Shown: piece by piece, positions 6,562 through 13,885 of the stretch
Position numbering within the stretch: the stretch's first letter is position 1
Layout of the letters: each line of letters starts with the position of its first letter
DNA from: CAYLZO01 sp964387775
GTDB taxonomy: Bacteria; Chloroflexota; Anaerolineae; JAAYZQ01
DNA: 20,722 nucleotides
Reading direction: 5' to 3'
Assembly: GCA_964387775.1 (NCBI GenBank)
Contig: CAYLZO010000073.1
Coordinates: forward strand, 1 to 20,722
The notes under the pieces: generated by a model
Told to the model about the DNA's origin: nothing
The model's input: the letters and a program-made list of their open reading frames with translations, nothing else
The model's database searches: none
Translations under genes and position numbers: made by a program

Positions 6562-8058
6562 TGCGTGCCGGGCGGCTGGCAAAGATGCTGGCCCCGATGG
6601 CGGTGGGCCTGCTGGCCTTGACCGCCTACTTGCAGACGCTGCTGCCCGGCGTGGGCGGGGGCGACGTGGCCCGCTTTCAATACGTGGCCCAGATCTGGGG
6701 CATCCCACACCGCTTCGGCTATCCGCTTTACATCGCCTTGAGCCGGCTTTTTGGTTATCTGCCTGTTGGGCAGTCTATCGCCTACCGCATCAACCTGATG
6801 TCGGCTGTCTTTGGGGCGCTGGCCGCGGTGGCCGTTTACTTGCTCGTCGTGCGGCTGGCCAGCGACGGGCTGGCGGCTGCCTCGGCGGCGCTGGCCTTTG
6901 CCTTTTCCGGGGAGTTTTGGCGGCAAGCCGTCGTCGCCGAGGTCTATACCCTCAACGCCTTTCTCGTCGGCGCGGTGCTGCTGGCCCTGCTGGCCTGGCA
7001 CCAAAACGGAAAAGGTTGGTTGCTGTGGGCCGGCCTCGGCCTCTACGCCCTGAGCTTTGGCAACCACATGACGGTGGTGACGATGGTGCCGGCGGTGGCC
7101 TTTGTGATTATCGCCACCGACTACCGGGTGCTGCTGAATCCTGGAAAGGTCGCGGCCATGGCTGGATTGACGCTCCTGGGCGCAACGCAGTACCTGTACG
7201 TCGTCGTCCGCGCCCAACAGCAGCCGCTGCTCAATGAGCTGGGGCCGTTCTCCTGGCAGGGCTGGGTCCGGTGGATGACGCGCAGCCGCTTCGAGGGACA
7301 GTTCTTTGGCTACTCGCTGGGCGAGCAAGTGGATCGCCTGCGCATCTACCTGGAGCTTCTGGAGGCCCAGTTCTTCCGCTGGGGCTACGTCCTGGGCTGG
7401 ATCGGCGCCTGGGAGTTGTTAAAAGACCGAACCAAGGGCTTTGTCTTTCTGGCGCTGGCGGCGCTGGGCAGCTACGCCTTTGGCATCAACTACGGCGGGG
7501 GCACCTTTGGCATCTATCTCATCCCGTCGTACCTGGTCTTTGCCGTGTTCATCGGCTGTGCCCTGGGCGCCATGCGCCGCTGGCTGGCGGAGGCGCTGCG
7601 GGAGCGGCCCCGCTGGCTGGCCGCGTCCCTCGTGGCCGGCCTGGCGGCGGTGNNNNNNNNNNCACGTTGGGCTCGACGAGGTAGCGGGTCTGCCCCTGGC
7701 GGCGGTGGTGCTCGTCATGCCGCTCTACCCGCTGGCCGCCAACTGGGCCGAGGTGGACCAGAGCGACAACGTCTACTACCGCGACCTGGCCTGGGGCTTT
7801 GTGGAGCAGGTGGAGCCCGATTTCGTATTGGTCGAGTCGGAGGGGCACTATCCTGACGTCGAGGCGATCCGTTACGTTGCCTGGGTCGAGAAGGGCTGGT
7901 ACAATGCCCGCACGGTGACGCCCGGCGGCATCGAAACCTGGCTGGGCCGGCGGCCGGTGTACGCCTGGGCCGATGGCGCGGCCTGGCACGCCCGCTACGT
8001 CGGGGAACCCGTGTCTGGGCTGCCGGACATGGTCCACCTCGTGAGGCGACGCGAGTGA
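6561..8058 (+). CDS. DUF2723 family GT-C membrane glycosyltransferase (interrupted by assembly gap)
   Basis: The ATG overlaps the dnaB stop by one base (TGATG), so the two are probably co-transcribed. The protein is polytopic with about ten hydrophobic helices. Its first loop, LLPGVGGGDVARFQYVAQ, followed by PHRFGYPLYIALSRLF, is characteristic of DUF2723 proteins, which are related to lipid-dependent mannosyltransferases. Ten N at 7653-7662 split the coding sequence. Before the gap the frame begins at 6561, and after it the frame shifts by one and encodes a soluble C-terminal domain (VYYRDLAWGFVEQVEPDFVL) ending at 8058. The frame change is most simply explained by an N-run that does not reflect the true gap length. 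Substrate and acceptor are unknown. Confidence 0.8.
7653..7662. other. Assembly gap (10 N)
   Basis: Ten undetermined bases fall within the DUF2723 gene near the end of the membrane region. The reading frame on each side differs, so the real length is not 10 bases, or a sequence error is present. Confidence 0.98.
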
Positions 8059-8082
8059 AGTAGCTAATATGAGGGAGATGTG

Positions 8083-8319
8083 ATGGACAGGAATCTTGTT
8101 GTCTCTAATCCAAGCGTGATGATGGGCAAGCCCGTCATCGCCGGCACACGCATCACCGTCGAACTCATTCTGGAAAAGCTGGCCGCTGGTGAGACCGTTG
8201 AGCAGTTGCTCGATGCTCATCCACGCTTGACTTACGAAGGGATCCAGGCGGCGTTGGCTTTTGCCGCGGAGGCTCTGCGTGCGGATGTGGTGTATCCGAT
8301 CCCGGAGGCAGTTGCGTGA
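8083..8319 (+). CDS. DUF433 family antitoxin
   Basis: A 78-residue protein matching DUF433: the core NPSVMMGKPVIAGTRITVEL (residues 9-28), then a helix-turn-helix-like AGETVEQLLDAHPRLTYEGI and a helical tail. DUF433 proteins are typical antitoxin partners of DUF5615 PIN-like toxins and probably bind DNA to autoregulate. GGGAG at 8072-8076 supports ATG 8083 over the preceding GTG. The stop overlaps the GTG start of the next gene by 4 nt. Base composition looks visibly less GC-rich than in the flanking genes, a hint of transfer. Confidence 0.88.
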   Translation: MDRNLVVSNPSVMMGKPVIAGTRITVELILEKLAAGETVEQLLDAHPRLTYEGIQAALAFAAEALRADVVYPIPEAVA

Positions 8320-8675
8320 ACCTCTTGGCCGATGAAAGCGTGGATCGGCAAATTGTTGATCGCCTACGGCAAAGTGGCCACCAAGTGTGGTATGTCGCCG
8401 AGATGAATCCCGGCATTGATGACGAATTGGTGCTTGATCTGGCAAATCGCCAATCGGCTCCGTTGATCACGGCCGATAAGGACTTTGGTGAACTGGTGTA
8501 CCGACAAGAGCTGCTGTCGCCAGGTGTTGTCTTGATCCGTTTGGCAGGCTTGGCCCCAGTGACCAAGGCCCGGGTGGTGGCTTCTGCTCTTGCCCAACAC
8601 GCTGCAGAACTGCCGCGAGCCTTTACGGTAATCACACCTGGTGGCATACGCATTCGAAGGCTGAGACAGAGATGA
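8316..8675 (+). CDS. DUF5615 family PIN-like toxin
   Basis: This 119-residue protein has the DUF5615/Mut7-C-type PIN-like fold. Acidic residues sit at the expected positions: D6 and E7 in LLADESVD, the central acidic GIDDELVLDLA, and LITADKDFGELVY. PIN-like toxins are metal-dependent RNases. The GTG start overlaps the antitoxin stop (GTGA), so translation is coupled. The TGA stop in turn overlaps the ATG of the dnaD-like gene (ATGA). All visible catalytic-type acidic residues are present, so the protein may be active. Confidence 0.87.
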   Translation: MNLLADESVDRQIVDRLRQSGHQVWYVAEMNPGIDDELVLDLANRQSAPLITADKDFGELVYRQELLSPGVVLIRLAGLAPVTKARVVASALAQHAAELPRAFTVITPGGIRIRRLRQR

Positions 8676-9448
8676 AAGGCTTCACCGGGTTCCCGGCCGG
8701 AAAACAACCCTATACGCCCGTGCCCAACCTCTTTTTCAGCGAGGTTCTGCCCGAGGTGGACCACCTGGGCGAGCTGAAGGTGACGCTCCACGTCTTTTGG
8801 CTGCTGACCCAGAAAAAGGGGGAGCGGCCCTACGTCAGCGGCGAGGAGCTGGTGGCCGACGGCCGCCTGCTGGCCGGGCTGTCCGCGCCGGGCATGTCGC
8901 CCGTCGAGGCCCTGCGCGACGCCCTGGACCGGGCCGTGGCCCGGCGCACGCTGCTGCGCGTGACCACCGGCGGAGGAACCGGCTCCGGCGAGCCGAGTCG
9001 AACCGTGCATGGTGAGCCGAGTCGAACCGTGCATGGTGAGCCCAGTCGAACCAGGGGAGGCGAGTGGTATTTCGTCAACAGCGAGCGGGGCCGCCGGGCC
9101 GTGGACGACCTGCTGGCCGGCAAGTGGTCACCGGCCGGGCCGGAGGAACCGATCCGGCTCCACGCCGAGCGGCCCAACATCTTTGTGCTCTACGAGCAGA
9201 ACGTCGGCGCGCTGACGCCGCTGCTGGCCGAGGAGTTGATGGAGGCTGAGGACACCTACCCGGCCGCCTGGATCGTGGACGCATTTCGCGAAGCGGTAGA
9301 GTTGAACAAACGGAGCTGGCGGTACATCCAGCGCATTTTGGAGCGCTGGGCTGCCGAAGGACGTGAGGATGAAACGTCTCGACGAGGCGCTGAACGAGAC
9401 CGGCGTCGCTTCATCGAAGGCGAATACGCCGACTATATCGAGCACTGA
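8672..9448 (+). CDS. DnaD-domain primosome / replication protein
   Basis: This 258-residue protein has a winged-helix-like N-terminal domain (PVPNLFFSEVLPEVDHLGEL onwards, residues 1-100). A linker follows, then a C-terminal DnaD/DnaB2 domain: FVLYEQNVGALTPLLAEEL through AVELNKRSWRYIQRILERW (about residues 170-230). The YxxNIG-like and NxxSWxYIxxILxxW motifs are the DnaD signature. DnaD-type proteins in Firmicutes help load the replicative helicase. The linker (residues 106-127) contains three copies of a GEPSRTVH octapeptide coded by a 24-nt tandem repeat. The gene overlaps the upstream toxin by 4 nt and the downstream loader ATPase by 80 nt. No clear ribosome binding site is visible, consistent with translational coupling. 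Confidence 0.88.
   Translation: MKGFTGFPAGKQPYTPVPNLFFSEVLPEVDHLGELKVTLHVFWLLTQKKGERPYVSGEELVADGRLLAGLSAPGMSPVEALRDALDRAVARRTLLRVTTGGGTGSGEPSRTVHGEPSRTVHGEPSRTRGGEWYFVNSERGRRAVDDLLAGKWSPAGPEEPIRLHAERPNIFVLYEQNVGALTPLLAEELMEAEDTYPAAWIVDAFREAVELNKRSWRYIQRILERWAAEGREDETSRRGAERDRRRFIEGEYADYIEH
8987..9052 (+). repeat. 24-nt tandem repeat, 2.75 copies, inside the dnaD-like gene
   Basis: Copies start at 8987, 9011 and 9035. The first two differ at a single base, and the third covers 18 nt with one change before diverging. The unit begins GGTGAGCCGAGTCGAACC and keeps the frame because 24 is a multiple of 3, giving the octapeptide GEPSRTVH in the interdomain linker. It resembles dispersed GTCGAACC-type intergenic repeats that I recall from other bacterial genomes, but this could not be searched. 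Confidence 0.9.
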
Positions 9449-10766
9449 CGAGCAAGCCGACGACGTCTGCCCCATCTGTGGTGGCTTGGGCTACGTGCGC
9501 GAAAATGTGCCGGTCGGGCATCCCGACTTTGGCAAGCTCTTCCCCTGCCGCTGCAAACAGGCCGAGGTCAAAGCCCAGCGGCGGGAGCAGTTGCGGGCCC
9601 TGAGCAACTTGGAGCATCTGTCACGCATGACCTTCGAGACCTTTGTGCCCGAAGGCTATGGCCTGCCGCCCGACAAGGCCGCCAATCTGCGTTTTGTCTA
9701 CGATCTGGCCCGCCGCTACGCCCAGAATCCCGAAGGCTGGCTCATTCTTTTTGGCGGCTATGGCTGTGGCAAGACCCACCTGGCAGCGGCCATCGCCAAT
9801 CAGATCGTCGAGCGTGGGGAAGGCGTGCTCTTTGTCGTGGTCCCGGACCTGCTGGATCATCTCCGGGCCACCTACGGTCCCAACAGCCCCGTGACCTACG
9901 ACCAGCGCTTTGACGAGGTGCGCAATGCACCCCTCCTCATCCTCGACGACCTGGGTACCCAGAGCGGCACCCAATGGGCCCAGGAGAAACTTTTTCAGAT
10001 CCTGAACTATCGCTACAACGCCCGCCTGCCGACCGTCATCACCTCGAACCACAGCCTGGAAGAGATCGACCTGCGCATCCGCTCACGGATGGTGGACCCC
10101 GACCTGGCGACCATCGTCACCATCCTGGCCCCCGACTTTCGACTGAGCGGCGTGGACCAGGACCAGTCGGACCTGTCGAGCCTTTCGCTGCTGGAGGACA
10201 TGACTTTCGACAGCTTTGACCTGCGCCAGGACGAGTTGCCGCCGGAGGAGCGGGCCAATCTAAAACGCGCCTTTGAGCTGTGCCGGGACTTTGCTGAGGA
10301 GCCCGAGGGCTGGCTGGTGCTGACCGGCGACTATGGCTGCGGCAAGACCCACCTGGCAGCGTCCATTGCCAACAAACGGGCCGGGACAGGCCATCCGGTG
10401 CTTTTCATCGTCGTCCCCGATTTGCTGGATCACCTGCGGGCTACGTTTAGCCCTCACAGCCAGGTGCGCTTTGACAAACGCTTCGAAGAGGTCAAAAAGG
10501 CGCCGTTCCTCGTCCTCGACGATCTTGGGACCGAGAGCGCCAGCCCCTGGGCCCAGGAAAAGCTCTATCAGCTCTTCAACTATCGCTACAACGCCCGCCT
10601 GCCGACCATCATCACCATGGCCCAGCCCATCGACGAGGTGGACCCGCGCCTCCGCACCCGGATGCTCGACGTGGGGCGCTGCACGGTCTTTGCCATCCTG
10701 GCCCCCAGCTACCGGGGCACGCTCCGGCGCCGGGCGGCGCGCAAGGGCCGATCTAGGAGCAAGTGA
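9369..10766 (+). CDS. Tandem DnaC/DnaI-like AAA+ ATPase, putative helicase loader with two ATPase modules
   Basis: A 465-residue protein that carries two DnaC/IstB-type AAA+ modules where loaders usually have one. An N-terminal zinc knuckle, C34-x2-C37 and C60-x-C62, resembles the helicase-binding region of DnaI. Module 1 has Walker A GGYGCGKTHLA (K135), Walker B LLILDDLG (D193, D194), sensor-1 TSN (N227) and RIRSRM. Module 2 has GDYGCGKTHLA (K326), FLVLDDLG (D384, D385), then TMA (A418) in place of TSN, and RLRTRM. Every motif is offset by exactly 191 residues. ATG 9369 is preferred, with AAGGA at 9357-9361. The gene overlaps the dnaD-like gene by 80 nt and probably acts with it on DnaB. Confidence 0.88.
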   Translation: MKRLDEALNETGVASSKANTPTISSTDEQADDVCPICGGLGYVRENVPVGHPDFGKLFPCRCKQAEVKAQRREQLRALSNLEHLSRMTFETFVPEGYGLPPDKAANLRFVYDLARRYAQNPEGWLILFGGYGCGKTHLAAAIANQIVERGEGVLFVVVPDLLDHLRATYGPNSPVTYDQRFDEVRNAPLLILDDLGTQSGTQWAQEKLFQILNYRYNARLPTVITSNHSLEEIDLRIRSRMVDPDLATIVTILAPDFRLSGVDQDQSDLSSLSLLEDMTFDSFDLRQDELPPEERANLKRAFELCRDFAEEPEGWLVLTGDYGCGKTHLAASIANKRAGTGHPVLFIVVPDLLDHLRATFSPHSQVRFDKRFEEVKKAPFLVLDDLGTESASPWAQEKLYQLFNYRYNARLPTIITMAQPIDEVDPRLRTRMLDVGRCTVFAILAPSYRGTLRRRAARKGRSRSK

Positions 10767-10774
10767 GGTGGTGT

Positions 10775-11110
10775 ATGGCAAGCAAAGTTGAGATCAGGGA
10801 TAATCTACTTGAAACCCTAGAGTCACTCGGCGACGTGGAACAGGCGGTGGATACGGCCTTGCGTCGATACACCGTGGAACAAATCCTGGACAAGATCGCC
10901 GAGTTGCAGGCCGAAGATAGACAGTGGCAAGAGAAATATGGCTGTGACTACGAGACTTTTTCCGAGCAGATGGCGACTGATGAAGTTTTTCACAGTCACG
11001 TCGAACAGAACATCAACAGTCAATGGGAAGCTGACTTGATCCACTGGGAATTCGCTCACGAGGGGGTGGAGGATTGGCGACGTCACTTGGAGACCTTGTT
11101 CGCCAGCTAA
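10775..11110 (+). CDS. TumA-like antitoxin
   Basis: A 111-residue soluble, helical protein. The ending WEADLIHWEFAHEGVEDWRR, with a conserved Trp-rich patch, matches the antitoxin that accompanies TumE (DUF6516) toxins. The N-terminal ASKVEIRDNLLETLESLGDV precedes a predicted coiled helix (QILDKIAELQAEDRQWQEKY). GAGGTGG just upstream favours ATG 10775 over an in-frame ATG four codons earlier, which precedes the site. It begins 8 nt after the loader ATPase and overlaps the TumE-like frame by 37 nt. Its base composition is visibly less GC-rich than its neighbours. Confidence 0.72.
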   Translation: MASKVEIRDNLLETLESLGDVEQAVDTALRRYTVEQILDKIAELQAEDRQWQEKYGCDYETFSEQMATDEVFHSHVEQNINSQWEADLIHWEFAHEGVEDWRRHLETLFAS

Positions 11111-11475
11111 TCGCCCAGGCAAGGGCTCATTTTCGCCAAGTCCGGGTGACACGACAGGAAATCACGCCCGAGCGCGCGATCGTCGCCATCGAGTGCCGTT
11201 ACGGCCGCTATGATGTGTACATCTCCGAGACGGCAGGCGCCTCCTGGCGGTGATACAGCTACTATGTCCTGGACGGAGACAGGATGGTCGTTGGTTTTGA
11301 CAACGCCGCCGACCGGCCAGCGATCCGGTGCAAGTATGGCGATGACCGGCTAGCGCACATCCATGATCGAATTCCACATCGCCACGGCCCTGGTCGGGAC
11401 GAGCTAACCTTGACAGACGAAATGACCTGCGAGACGGTTTCCGCCTGGCTCCGGGCCTATCTCCCAGAGAGTTGA
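11074..11475 (+). pseudogene. TumE-like (DUF6516) toxin with an in-frame TGA
   Basis: One continuous frame reads from TTG 11074 (GLY-rich purine site about 7 nt upstream) to TGA 11473-11475, except for TGA at 11251-11253, codon 60 of 133. The N-terminal part is DLVRQLIAQARAHFRQVRV...RYDVYISETAGASWR. Directly after the stop comes YSYYVLDGDRMVVGFDN, then KYGDDRLAHIHDR, matching the TumE core. In relatives the region around the stop is typically basic, such as WRRYSY, so a CGA-to-TGA transition would explain it. The toxin is therefore probably inactivated while its antitoxin is kept. A sequencing error or translational readthrough remains possible. Confidence 0.75.
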
Positions 11476-11486
11476 GGAGCATAACC

Positions 11487-13799
11487 TTGACCCAACATCG
11501 GCACCGCCGTCCCTGGCTCTCCGAAGCCATCATCATCCTCGCCCTGCTGCTCCTGCCCCTGCTCTTTTGGTGGCGGCTGTGGGCGCCCGATCCCGCCGAC
11601 CGGGCGGCGCTGCCCAGGGGTGACTTTGCCGGGCAATACTACCCCCTCCAGTTGTTCGCCTCGCGCCAGCTCACCGACGGCCACCTGCCGGCCTGGAACC
11701 CCTACCTCAACGCCGGGCAGCCGGGCCTGGCCGACATCCAGACGGGGACCTTCTACCTGCCCAATCTCTTGCTGAACCTTGTGCTGGCCTTGACGGGACG
11801 GAGCCTCACGGTCAGCCTGCTCACGTGGCAGGTAGTCGTCCACTTTGCCCTGGCGAGCCTCTTTACCTACCTTTTTGTCCGGTACCTGGCCCGCCGCGCC
11901 GGGGCGCGTCTGCCGGCGGCCCGCTTTGCGGGGGCCGTCGCCGCCCTGTCCTTCACCTACGCCGGCTATCTGACCACCTTCCCCGTCCAGCAGCTCACCA
12001 TCCTGGAGACGGCGGTCTGGCTGCCCCTGGTCCTGCTCTTTGTGGACCGGGCGTTCCGGCGGGCCAATCCCCTGTTCCAGCTCATCCTGGCCGGCCTCGC
12101 CCTGGGCTGCGCCCTGCTGGCCGGCCATCCCCAGACGGCCATGTACCTCGTCTACGCCACACTCGCCTACGGCCTGTTTCGAGTTGCGAGTACCAAATAC
12201 CAGGTCTCGGCTAGCACGCATCACGCATCACGCATCACGCATCGCGCACTCCGTATTGCCTATTGCGTAGGATTGCCGCTCGCGCTGGGTGCCGCCCTGG
12301 CCGCCGTCCAGCTCGTGCCCACCCTGCAATTCATCGCCCGTTCGACGCGGGCGGGGCTGAGCTACGACGCGGTGGCCTCCGGTTTTGCATTGGCCGAGAT
12401 CACGCACCTGCTCTATCCCGGCTACTTTGGCGGCTCACCCCAGTACGTGGGCATCCTGCCGCCGATCCTGGCCGTAGCCGGCCTGTTCGTGCGGCGCGCC
12501 CGGCGGGAGGTTGTATTCTGGGTTGGCCTGGGCCTGGTCGCCTTTGTACTGGCCTTTGGCGGCCACACCTTTCTCTACAACGTGGTCTATCTGCTGCTCC
12601 CGGGCTTTGGAGCCGTGCGCAACCAGGAGCGGATCATCTACCTCTTTAGCTTTGCCCTGAGTGTGCTGGCCGGCTACGGCGCGCTGGTCCTGGTGCAACC
12701 CCTGCCCCGCCCGGTGCGTAGAGGATTTCGTCGATTCGGCCGGGGCCTCGGCTGGCTCTTTGTCGCCTTTGCGGCGCTGACGGCCCTCTGGTATTTTGGT
12801 TTCTTGCAGGGCGTGCAGCAAGCCGCCGAGATCAACATGTTCGAAGGGGTGCTGAGGCACCACACCCTGCTGCTCCTGGTTTTGGGCGGCTCCGCCCTGC
12901 TCTTTGCCCTGCGGCAGCGTGGCCCGGTTCGGCGCAAGTGGCTGGTAGTCCTCGCCCTGGGCCTCATCGGGCTGAACTTGTTCACCGTCAATTGGCGCTA
13001 CAACGTCATCGACCTGGAGATCGGCGGGCCGCGGCCCAGCACGCCTGAGGGTCCCTTTGTGAAAACGGGCCTCGTCTCGTTTTTGCAGGAGCAACCGGGC
13101 ACCTTTCGCATCTCCAGCGCCGGTCTGTTGCCGGGTGGGGCCAGCGCCGGGGCCGTCTACCGGCTGGAGGATATCACGGCCAACACGCCCCTCCGCCTGG
13201 CGGCTTTCCAGCGCTTCGAGGACGAGGTGGCGAGCTGGCGCCGCTGGCAACTGTTCAACGTCCACTACGTGCTGAGCCGAGAAGATCTGGACGGCCCCGG
13301 CCTGGAGCGCATCTACGAGGAGGGCGGGGTCAAGGTCTACCGCGTCGGCGACCCATTACCCCGGGCGTGGACCGTGCACCAGGTGGTGGTCGCCGGCGAC
13401 GACGAGGCCCTTGAGACGTTGAACAGCGAAGAATTCGATCCGCGAGCCATGGCCGTGCTCTCGCCGGGTCACGGCGCGCTTCCGCCGCTGGAGACGGGGG
13501 CAGGGGCCGCCGCGCAGGTTGCCGAATCGGCGCCCGGACGGCTCGTGCTCGACGTGTCGCCCGAGACCGACGGGCTGCTGGTGGTCAGCCAGCCCTTCTA
13601 TCCCAACTGGCGCGCCGAGGTGGATGGCCGCCGGGTGCCCATCTACCGGGTGGACGCTTTGTTGCAAGGCGTCCCGGTGTCGGCCGGCAGCCGCCGCGTC
13701 GAACTGACCTATCACCTGCCGGTGTGGCCGGCGACGGTCAGCCTCGCGGCCCTCGTTGCCTGCCTGCTCGGCTGGGCCGCCGGCCGGCGCCGCCCGTGA
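11487..13799 (+). CDS. YfhO family GT-C-type membrane protein
   Basis: A 770-residue polytopic membrane protein with about a dozen hydrophobic helices and a C-terminal soluble domain. The first loop, PRGDFAGQYYPLQLFASRQL, and GHLPAWNPYLNAGQPGLADI are family hallmarks, as is the C-terminal QPFYPNWRAEVDGRRVPIYR. YfhO proteins belong to the GT-C-like superfamily, and the Bacillus member is linked to lipoteichoic acid glycosylation; the substrate here is unknown. TTG 11487 is chosen because AGGAGC at 11475-11480 is spaced 6 nt and overlaps the tumE stop. Residues of about 233-260 are coded by a degenerate 7-nt repeat array between transmembrane segments. Tight spacing suggests read-through from the upstream cassette. 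Confidence 0.88.
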   Translation: MTQHRHRRPWLSEAIIILALLLLPLLFWWRLWAPDPADRAALPRGDFAGQYYPLQLFASRQLTDGHLPAWNPYLNAGQPGLADIQTGTFYLPNLLLNLVLALTGRSLTVSLLTWQVVVHFALASLFTYLFVRYLARRAGARLPAARFAGAVAALSFTYAGYLTTFPVQQLTILETAVWLPLVLLFVDRAFRRANPLFQLILAGLALGCALLAGHPQTAMYLVYATLAYGLFRVASTKYQVSASTHHASRITHRALRIAYCVGLPLALGAALAAVQLVPTLQFIARSTRAGLSYDAVASGFALAEITHLLYPGYFGGSPQYVGILPPILAVAGLFVRRARREVVFWVGLGLVAFVLAFGGHTFLYNVVYLLLPGFGAVRNQERIIYLFSFALSVLAGYGALVLVQPLPRPVRRGFRRFGRGLGWLFVAFAALTALWYFGFLQGVQQAAEINMFEGVLRHHTLLLLVLGGSALLFALRQRGPVRRKWLVVLALGLIGLNLFTVNWRYNVIDLEIGGPRPSTPEGPFVKTGLVSFLQEQPGTFRISSAGLLPGGASAGAVYRLEDITANTPLRLAAFQRFEDEVASWRRWQLFNVHYVLSREDLDGPGLERIYEEGGVKVYRVGDPLPRAWTVHQVVVAGDDEALETLNSEEFDPRAMAVLSPGHGALPPLETGAGAAAQVAESAPGRLVLDVSPETDGLLVVSQPFYPNWRAEVDGRRVPIYRVDALLQGVPVSAGSRRVELTYHLPVWPATVSLAALVACLLGWAAGRRRP
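12183..12266 (+). repeat. Degenerate heptanucleotide repeat array (12 units) inside the YfhO-like gene
   Basis: Twelve consecutive 7-mers can be read: GTTGCGA, GTACCAA, ATACCAG, GTCTCGG, CTAGCAC, three GCATCAC, GCATCGC, GCACTCC, GTATTGC and CTATTGC. The total of 84 nt is divisible by 3, so the frame survives and 28 residues (including STHHASRITHRALRIAY) are added to a loop. Codon use here is unlike the rest of the gene. Confidence 0.8.
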
Positions 13800-13820
13800 C
13801 CGCGTGGCCGGGCGAATCGT

Positions 13821-13849
13821 TTGCCAAGGGTTGTCTTTGAAGCTATAAT
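13821..13849 (+). promoter_or_regulatory. Promoter of the MFS transporter gene
   Basis: TTGCCA at 13821-13826 and a perfect TATAAT at 13844-13849 are spaced 17 bp, in the gap after the YfhO-like gene. The start would be near 13856, giving a leader of about 30 nt. Confidence 0.8.
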
Positions 13850-13885
13850 GAGTCCCAGTTGCGGCGCTCGCACCCAGGAAACTGT

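Noticed and set aside
8987..9052. Possible CRISPR array
   Set aside because: The repeats are directly adjacent with no unique spacers, lie inside a gene in frame, and no cas genes are nearby.
11251..11253. Selenocysteine or other recoding of TGA in the TumE-like gene
   Set aside because: TumE toxins are not selenoproteins, the residue at this site is not expected to be Cys, and other genes here use TGA as a stop.
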